DNA of 64,000 nucleotides from Myotis daubentonii. Taxonomy: Eukaryota; Chordata; Mammalia; Chiroptera; Vespertilionidae. The stretch is from NCBI RefSeq assembly GCF_963259705.1, contig NC_081850.1, positions 35,015,892-35,079,891 on the forward strand. Reading direction: 5' to 3'. Shown here one piece after another: positions 49,546 through 64,000 of the stretch. The position numbers and the translations under genes are program-made. Below the pieces are notes generated by a model that had not been told where the DNA came from, did not search any database, and saw only the letters and a list, made by a program, of their open reading frames with translations. Every line of letters begins with the position of its first letter. The stretch's first letter is position 1.

Positions 49546-49888
49546 CCTCTGCCCATTTTTCAGTTGGGTTGTTGTGTGTTTTTTGGTGCTACATTGTATG
49601 AGTTCTTTATATATATTGGATATTAACCCCTTATTAGATGTATCATTTGCAAATGTTTTCTTCTATTCAGTAGGTTGTCTTTTCATTTTGTTGGTAGTTT
49701 CCTTTGCTGCACAAAAACTCTTTAGGTTGATATTAAAAGTTCCATTTAGATACAACCAATCAAGTCTTTTGAGGAGACAATATGACCAGATGTGTCTGAG
49801 CATCTACACAATCCTATACAAGATGCGTCATGAGGGGTGGAGGAAGGGAAAGTTTGTGGCTACTTCGGAGGCTAGTGCCATAGTCTTA

Positions 49889-50296
<408 letters not shown>

Positions 50297-50564
50297 CTAA
50301 AACAGAACCCCCAGATTAGCACGTGCATGTAGGATTAACACATATCACTGTCTAACTAAGGTCATTATTATTTACTGGCAAATTAATGGACCAAGTTTAT
50401 TTAAGGCTGGTCTGGGATACTGGATGAGAAACTGTAAGAGAGCAAGTTCAGGTTTCTTAAAGTGCTACAAAGAATCAAAGCGTATCTAACTTGTCCCAGG
50501 TTTTAAGTGACAGCAGCTTTTCAAGTCATGCCCTCTGCTCTCCCCTCCTCCCCCCAAGGTGCTA

Positions 50565-50804
<240 letters not shown>

Positions 50805-50865
50805 TTAAAATCTCTAAGGAATCCGATATTTGACTTTTATGATTCCTGCTCCAGTAGGGATTCTT

Positions 50866-51084
50866 TTTTTTTTTTTTTAAATATATTTTATTGATTTTTT
50901 ACAGAGAGGAAGGGAGGGGGATAGAGTTAGAAACACGATGAGAGAGAAACATCGATCAGCTGCCTCCTGCACGTCCCCTACTGGGATGTGCCCACAACCA
51001 AAGTACATGCCCTTGACCAGAATCGAACCTGGGACCCTTCAGTCTGCAGGCTGACGCTCTATCCACTGAGCCAAACCGGTTAGG
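50866..51084 (-). mobile_element. Ves SINE, VLDLR intron 12
   Basis: Minus-strand copy. The 18-bp duplication GCTCCAGTAGGGATTCTT (left, 50848-50865) and the same with one change on the right (51085-51102) flank it. It lies between exons 13 and 12. Confidence 0.95.
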
Positions 51085-51505
51085 GCTCCAGCAGGGATTC
51101 TTAATGGGATCCGGCAAATCTTGTGACATGGCATGCCATTTCGGGAAACTCAAGGGGTACCTACGGTTCTCAAAGCAACTGACTTAAGAAATGTTACTCA
51201 CATGATGGAAGTTTTAAAAGAGGCTAGCATTTTGTGGTTCTCCCCTTCTGAGCCAGAAAAACTGTTATAAGCTGGCAATTCAGGAAATGCTAAGGCACCT
51301 GGGCCAGGAGTATTTAGGGTGAGAGTTCCCGAGACCCACCAGTCACTGAATTTGTGTCAGATATTAGGCCCCCATGGACTAGCTAGTAATTACGCAGTAT
51401 GTAATTTAAATTCCCCTTCCATTGGTATTGCTCAGTTATTTCCATCCAAAGCCACTGCTCTAGCACTGTCTGCTGTAGTCTAGAGTTAACAATGGAGATC
51501 AGTTA

Positions 51506-51736
<231 letters not shown>

Positions 51737-51917
51737 TTAGGACAAACGTTCAAAGAGTGAACAGAAAAATTCTAGGGGTTGATTACGACAAATAGTAACA
51801 CTTCAGACTATAACTTATGTTCTGCATAAACAAAACACTGAGAACCTACAAGCTCATTCACTATATTAATGTATTTGAGTCAGCCAAAAGTCACATATTA
51901 TATGTTCTGTTTTTATT

Positions 51918-52109
51918 TCTATTTTTTATTTTTTTGTTAATCCTCACCTGAGGAGGATATTTTTTCCCATTGATTTTTAGAGAGACTGGAAGGGAGGGGG
52001 AGAGACAGAGAAAACCATCATTGTGAGAGAGACACGTACATTGGAATCAAACCCGGGACTCTTCAGTCCGAGGGCCAATGCCCTCACAACTGAGCCAAAC
52101 CGGAAGAGC
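51918..52109 (-). mobile_element. Ves SINE, VLDLR intron 11
   Basis: Minus-strand copy, shortened in the middle, with an imperfect duplication (TATGTTCTGTTTTTATT on the left, TATGTTCCATTTTTAA on the right). Confidence 0.88.
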
Positions 52110-52671
52110 TATGTTCCATTTTTAAAAGGCTGATTCTTTCTGAGGAGTGAAGAAGAGTAACTGTTAAGTTGTATAGCAGGGGTAGCTGATCATGTGCTGG
52201 TGAGGTTACAGGGCCCATTTCTGATGACTGCAGGCTTAGCTTCCTTAGCTGTTCTGTTTATTATTTAGTGGCAATTTAGGAAACCTCTCCATGAAATGTT
52301 TCTAGCGAGGTCTGTCAATTTCAACAGGACTTTTGGATAAGACTTGAGGTAATGTAGTTACCCAAATCCTCACAACTCATGCTAAGACTTAGGTTTGATC
52401 ATCCAGAGCTAACCTGACAAAGCATTCCGACAAAAATGAAAAGTCCCTTGTGTAGAAGCTGGGTGGGTACGAGGGTTCAGATCCACCCTCTGTTGCACAT
52501 CAAATCAGAAGCGTTGTTTCCTTAACTTCCACCAGCAGTCAGGCTGCCCTGGGAGGGCCTGGCACACAGGTGGGACCATGACATGTTGAACCAGACAATT
52601 CTTTCTCGTGGGCAGCTGATAGGTCTTGATATTTCAGTTCTACTTCAGGCATGAGGAGGGCTGCTGGCCTA

Positions 52672-53749
<1,078 letters not shown>

Positions 53750-53794
53750 TCAGCTACCTCCTCCCAAGAAAGCAGCACTTAAAAAGTGAAGCCA

Positions 53795-54055
53795 CCGCCC
53801 TGGCCAGTGTGGGCAGTGGTTAGAGCATCAGCCATGCTCCAAAGGGTCTCAGGTCTGGTTCCTGGTCAAGGGCATATACCTGGGTTACAGGTTCCATCCC
53901 TACCCCATTTTGGGTGTGTGGGGGAGGCAACCAATTGATGTGTCTCTCTCACATTGATGTTTCTCTCGCCCTCCCTCTCTCCTCCTCCCTCACTCCCTTA
54001 TATTCTCTAAGAAATCAATGGAAAAAATATCCTTGGGTGAGGATTGGAAAAAAAA
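53795..54055 (+). mobile_element. Ves SINE, VLDLR intron 9
   Basis: Plus-strand copy (antisense to the gene) starting CCGCCCTGGCCAGTGTGGGC and ending in an A-run. The duplication AAAAAGTGAAGCCA is at 53781-53794 and 54056-54069. Confidence 0.93.
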
Positions 54056-54369
54056 AAAAAGTGAAGCCATTGCTGAACACCTCAGGAATACTCGTGCCAG
54101 AGGCCGTGCCCCAGAGACCTGCAAGTGCTTCCCACTACTTACGAAGGCAGTTCTGAGGTCTCAGCATTCAGCAACAGGGCTGCTGGCGAATAAGTTATTT
54201 ATTTGAATTGCACTCAAGTATTGGAAGCAGGAAGTAAGCAAAGCTGGCAGGTATTCATGGTATCATGTGCAAAAGGAATAGACCAAGGCAGGAATCTGGG
54301 GAAATGATCTCTGTTTAACCTGTGATAGAGAATGCGCTGTGATCTTAGCAGCATTGCTCTCAGGTACTA

Positions 54370-55681
<1,312 letters not shown>

Positions 55682-55684
55682 CTA

Positions 55685-59379
<3,695 letters not shown>

Positions 59380-59804
59380 TTATTTGCAGGGTTAAAGTTG
59401 GAGTCCCTTACCCAAGAGCCCTATAATCCCATGGGGGTAAAACTGCATTTTGATGTATTTCACTTGTAAAAGAAAGCTGAATCAGTTAGCACCCAACTGC
59501 CAATATCCAGGAGAACTATGAAAATCCCACCCTCCCCAGAGGCCAAAGTCACTCACTTAAGAAACTTGGAGGATACTGAGGTCAAGATAAGACAAAGGTT
59601 TCTAATTATCTTACAACCCAGGGATTCCTTACAACTCTTGTCTGTTTCATAATGTTGAGATTAAGTAATAGTTTCATGCTCTTCATGCATTTCTTCCAAC
59701 TCTTTCCAAGTTCTTTATAAATTGAATAGCCAAACACTCCACCCTATGACTGGATCATAGTGTAATTGCTCTAGGGACATACCTTAACAACACATGGTAT
59801 AGAG

Positions 59805-60016
59805 CAGGGGTGGGCAAACTTTCTGACTCGAGGGCCACAATGGGTTCTTAAACTGGACTGGAGGGCCGGAACAAAAGCATGGATAGAGTGTTTGTGTGAA
59901 CTAATATAAATTCAAAGTAAACATCATTACATAAAAGGGTACGGTCTTTTTTTTCAATAGTTTTATTCATTTCAAACGCCGGATCCGGCCCGCGGGCCAT
60001 AGTTTGCCCACGGCTG
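59805..60016 (+). mobile_element. Non-autonomous hAT element, copy 4
   Basis: 212 bp with an exact 8-bp target duplication, GTATAGAG, at 59797-59804 and 60017-60024. It lies in VLDLR intron 2, antisense to the gene in the chosen orientation. Very similar to copies 1 and 3. Confidence 0.92.
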
Positions 60017-60512
60017 GTATAGAGACAGATGAAGCCTCAGTACTGAATACTGTCACCCCTACAGGTCTATTGGGGAGAGGAATCCACTCAGTAAGAAATA
60101 AACAGAGCTTGAATCCAAAAACAGGAGAGGTGCCAGAATCCAGCTTGAAGTGATTGCAGTTGCCAATACCCATAACTGATGGCCTGCAAGGTACCCATTT
60201 TGCTATTCTTACTAGGGCAGGCCTTTTCTCCTGTAGTTAGGGTGACCATGCAATTTATTGTCCAAATTGGAACAATCTCAGTAGAAAGGGGACACTGTTC
60301 GTTGTACCAAGAAGATAAGCATAAACCAAGACTATCCTAAACCAGGCAGCTTGGTCCCCCTACCCACGAGGAAGTCAGAGGGTAAGAAGAGTGTTAAAAA
60401 GTAGCCACATAGGATAGTCTAGGCTCGTCCTTCTCAGACTATATTCTTCCTTACCCATGTGTCTATACCTTCCATCGTAATTTCTAGTTTTAAACATTCT
60501 TCTCTAACAAAT

Positions 60513-60696
60513 ATTATGTAATGGTACGTCAACTAAAAGCTGACGATTTGCTGAAAATTTGAAAGGAACCGCTTCAAGACAGGGGTTTAAACTAGGCACA
60601 ACACTCAGAGCTTAGAGTATCCTAACTGAGAGGGCCGCTCTGGTTTAGCCTCTGATATTATAAAGGGGGGAGACAGTGATTAGAGTCAATTTCTAG
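60513..60696 (+). repeat. Inverted repeat, left arm (VLDLR intron 2)
   Basis: 184-bp arm whose reverse complement matches 61701-62136 at roughly 85% or better over its length by eye, once the SPIN-like element and extra 11-mers are removed. Shared blocks include GAGGCTAAACCAGAG, AGTTTAAACCCCTG and CTTGAAGCGG (in right-arm orientation). Confidence 0.9.
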
Positions 60697-61786
60697 AACT
60701 CAAGATGAGGAATTATAATGATTCGAAAAGGGTTATTTATCTCCTTGAATTGTGTAGCCAAGGAAACAAGAAAGGCCACATTAGCTCTTCGATTCACACC
60801 TATTTCTAAAATCACTGAAAATACCAACCCCCTAGTGTTAATGTTTAAGTGATATCCTAGGCCCATGTTCTCCTGAGCATGTAGTGGGGTTGGGGTGGAT
60901 GGGAGTTGGGGAGTTTACAAAGCCAGTTGCTGTAATTCAACCTGTGATATTCCTTAGAAGTTGTAAAAGAGGGAGTAGGAGGTGGCTGGTTGTAAAGAAA
61001 CCACATGTCTTTAAGAAGCAGAAAATATTACAGGAATAGGAAAGACTGGCTGTATTACCTAGTGTTTGAGAAAAAGATAAATAGCGACAGATTGCTAGAG
61101 TTAATCTCTCTCCATTCTGAGCATAGACTGGGAGGGTAAGGAGGCTACTTGAACTGAGCCTTGAGATGGATAGAAAGTTCGATGTGCCACAGGGCAAGAG
61201 AGCTACTCGTTACATCCTTAGGGTATCTGAGTCACTGATAATCAGCTCAGCCTAACACACAAGAATGAGGTACTGGGACCAACAGGAACACACGGCTTGT
61301 GGAGTTCAAGCTGCAGTTGACTAAATACGCTAGTTGACATACTTGAAAGAAAGAGCTCGGCTGAAACTGTAACCAAGTTCAATATCAAGAGGTTGGACTA
61401 GAAAAACAGAAAGTGGCTTTATAAGTTTCCAGTAATTGTGGAGCTTTTCCCTTGGGAACATCTCAAAATAAGCATATTCAGAGATCCCCTGAGGGCTTTC
61501 CTTTCCCGCTTTCATACCTGGGAGGTGGAGACAAATTCTAGTGAAGAAATATTTAATTTTTTCCATCTTGTGTGATCTTGATACACATCCTTCTCTTTAC
61601 CTCTTCCAAGCCCTCCTGCCATGCGGCTAGAAGTTATTTATGCAAAGACTGTTTTAGGAAAAGCCAGCGATGACCCTAAGACGACCCAGGTCAGTTCCTA
61701 CTAGGAATTGACTCTAATCGCTGTTTCCCCCTTTACAATATCAGAGGCTAAACCAGAGTGGCCCTCTCCTTTAGGACACTTTAAAC

Positions 61787-61998
61787 CAGTGGTTCTCAAC
61801 CTTCTGGCCCTTTAAATACAGTTCCTCATGCTGTGACCCAACCATAAAATTATTTTCGTTGCTACTTCATAGCTGTAATGTTGCTACTGTTATGAATCAT
61901 CATGTAAATATCTGATATGCAGGATGGTCTTAGGCGACCCCTGTGAAAGGGTCGTTCGACCGCCAAAGGGGTCTCGACCCACAGGTTGAGAACCGCTG
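61787..61998. mobile_element. SPIN/OposCharlie-like non-autonomous hAT
   Basis: 212 bp bounded by inverted ends CAGTGGTTCTCAACCT and a right end whose reverse complement is CAGCGGTTCTCAACCTGTGG. These are the ends of the SPIN/OC-type hAT transposons known from vesper bats and several other tetrapods. It is flanked by 8-bp near-duplicates, CTTTAAAC (61779-61786) and TTCTAAAC (61999-62006). No transposase is encoded. It interrupts the right arm of the intron 2 inverted repeat. Confidence 0.88.
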
Positions 61999-62055
61999 TT
62001 CTAAACTCTGAGAGTGGGACCAAGTTTAAACCCCTGACTTGAAGCGGTCCCTTTC

Positions 62056-62110
62056 AAATTGTCAGCAAATTGTCAGCAAATTGTCAGCAAATTGTCAGCA
62101 AATTGTCAGC
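62056..62110 (+). repeat. Tandem repeat, 11 bp x 5
   Basis: Five perfect copies of AAATTGTCAGC. The partner arm has only two imperfect copies, so the array grew in this arm. Confidence 0.97.
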
Positions 62111-63492
62111 TTTTAGTCGACTTCCCATTACAGAATTGGTCAGATGGGAAAAGACTTCCCACCCATGAAGAGAATAATTACTTTCTAAGAAAAAACAGTG
62201 GGTTTTGCCAAACATGTAAGCTTAGACTAGAGGAAGAATTACTACTTACACCAAGAGAACAGCTGACAAGAGTGAGTTTACGAGTGGGATAGTTACTGAG
62301 GAAATTATAGTACCTAACTAAGTAAACCCAGAAATAGCATAGAACTGAGTGTCTTATAGAATATATGAAAATCTTAGTGTTAGAATGCAAATGATGGAAA
62401 AGTGTTGCCCAGAACTATTTTTTTTTGTCTTGAGATTGGAGAGAAGTCTCTTCCCCGAGACTGTAGAATGGACTTCTTATGCTTCCACATAAGCTACTAA
62501 TCCACAGATTGGCACGACAACATCCATGGTGTTGCTGAGAGCTCAAGCACAGGACAGTCGGCTACAATGTTCACACTATAATATGTTAGTAATGATGCAT
62601 AAAGAAGTAGGTAACGGTATAACAAGATAGCAGTTGGTGAAATTTACATTAAGCTAGTTTTCTTCTGTATTTCTAGTTTGTATAGTGGAGATCTCTATGT
62701 AACATCTTTTAAAAGGCAGATGACGATGTTATCACCGGCATTCACACACAACATTATTTTTACAGCATAGAACAAAGGGGTCAAGGTACCTACATGAGAG
62801 CATGTAGTTCTCAGCGGTTCTGGCTTGACATGAGGTTATATACATGGCATAAACAAGCATTCCTCACAATGATCTTTTCATAGATGCTGATCAATTGTCA
62901 CGATGGCATATCCCCGTGGTCTTGGGAGAGATGTCTTCCACCCTGTCTAATGCTTTAGAATTAGCATCTATTGTAGACAGAGAATTGAAGAATAATTCTT
63001 ATCTAATCTTTGATCTGTGCTGGCTTGTAGCTTCTGTGCCAGGAGTTAATTGATCCCATGAAACTTTACGGATCTTTTTACCATCTGTGACTTTCTTTTG
63101 GGGGGAGGAGGGGAATCAAAGCTATTTGAAAATTGCACAAAGAAAGTCTGTTCTAAGCAGTCTTCTGTCTATCTTCACTTCTGGTCCTCCCCTCCCTTCT
63201 CCTAGCTTCCTACACCAAATGTTTGCCTGATCTCAGATAAACCAGCTCCTGTCATTTGAAAGGGACTCCACTTTATCTTCAACATTCTGTACCCAAGTTG
63301 ATAACCCTGTGTCAAACATTCAATTATATTCCTCTAGACCAGGGAATACAGAATCTTTGGACTCTGGTTCAAAGGAAGTCTTAGGAGTAGATTCTGTTTT
63401 CAGAATCTCGATACATTTGTAGAAACTAAGATAACATCACCCCTTTTCAATGAAATGCGTAAGTCCCAGTGAGGTGGCAAGTGAGACTGTCA

Positions 63493-63690
<198 letters not shown>

Positions 63691-64000
63691 TTACCCAAAA
63701 CCTATGGACAGGGGTCCTCTGAGAAGGACAGCTACAGACTCAGCAGGCTAACACATTCTCGGATGCAGACTTGGGTGGGCCTTGGGGCAGTGACTGATAG
63801 TAACTGAGTTCTTAGCTGGGCACACACCGTTTAGATAAGACTAGATTTCCCAGCCTCCCTCGCAATGAGGAATCACCGTGAGAATCAGTTCTGGTTAATG
63901 CACTGTAAGCAGGATTGGCATATACAACTTCTAGGAAATATCCTCTATTTTCCTTCCCTTTATTCCTTTCTGGTTCCTGAAATTTGGGCCTGGTGGCTGG

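Larger units (their letters stand above)
48360..49775 (-). mobile_element. L1 fragment (antisense), VLDLR intron 14
   Basis: Antisense L1 (TAGATTCCACATATGTATAA, TGGTGATTAGTGACATTGAG, TTGGATATTAACCCCTTATT), interrupted by the hAT element at 48553 and the SINE at 49286. After about 49740 it breaks up and then becomes unique intron. Confidence 0.8.
61701..62136 (-). repeat. Inverted repeat, right arm, interrupted
   Basis: Partner of 60513-60696. It starts CTAGGAATTGACTCTAATC and ends CCATTACAGAAT. It contains a later SPIN-like insertion (61787-61998) and an 11-bp array (62056-62110). The arms are about 1 kb apart. Confidence 0.9.

Noticed and set aside
62056..62110. Regular repeats that might suggest a CRISPR-like array
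   Set aside because: The 11-bp units are directly adjacent without spacers, and the genome is mammalian.

Overview
This is mammalian nuclear DNA, almost certainly from a vesper bat (Vespertilionidae). The evidence is the mix of mobile elements. There are at least fifteen tRNA-derived Ves-type SINEs, five HeliBat-type Helitrons with TC/CTAG ends inserted between A and T, four copies of a ~215-bp non-autonomous hAT element, and two copies of a SPIN/OposCharlie-like hAT element. HeliBat Helitrons together with SPIN are typical of vesper bats. No bacterial, plasmid or phage gene is present.

The only functional gene I can support is VLDLR, the very low density lipoprotein receptor, on the minus strand in the right third of the window. 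I mapped 18 coding exons, corresponding to exons 2-19 of the human gene, from 63626 down to the stop codon at 42819. Every junction is AG/GT and every phase fits. The 2540 coding bases, plus an assumed 27-residue exon 1 beyond the right edge, give 873 residues, which is the human length. The order is eight LDLR class A repeats, EGF-A and EGF-B, a YWTD beta-propeller, EGF-C, an 84-bp O-glycosylation exon, a transmembrane helix and a cytoplasmic tail with an FDNPVY endocytosis motif.

The left two thirds (1 to about 42200) lies 3' of VLDLR and looks intergenic. I found no intact gene there. It holds an RPS27 processed pseudogene (6733-7050) inside an older LTR-like repeat, a solo ERV-like LTR (about 8868-9628), many L1 fragments (mostly antisense), old MIR, L2 and MER5 remnants, and several simple repeats. 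One simple repeat is an unbroken 117-bp alternating purine-pyrimidine tract (35949-36065). A 1.3-kb Helitron (23033-24327) carries a 54-bp near-perfect palindrome and a GC-rich tandem array.

The most unusual structure is in VLDLR intron 2. Two ~184-bp arms in opposite orientation (60513-60696 and 61701-62136) lie about 1 kb apart. The right arm was later interrupted by a SPIN-like element with an 8-bp target duplication, and it expanded an 11-bp motif from two copies to five. I did not find a wholly new biological system. The novelty here is in repeat structure and insertion history.
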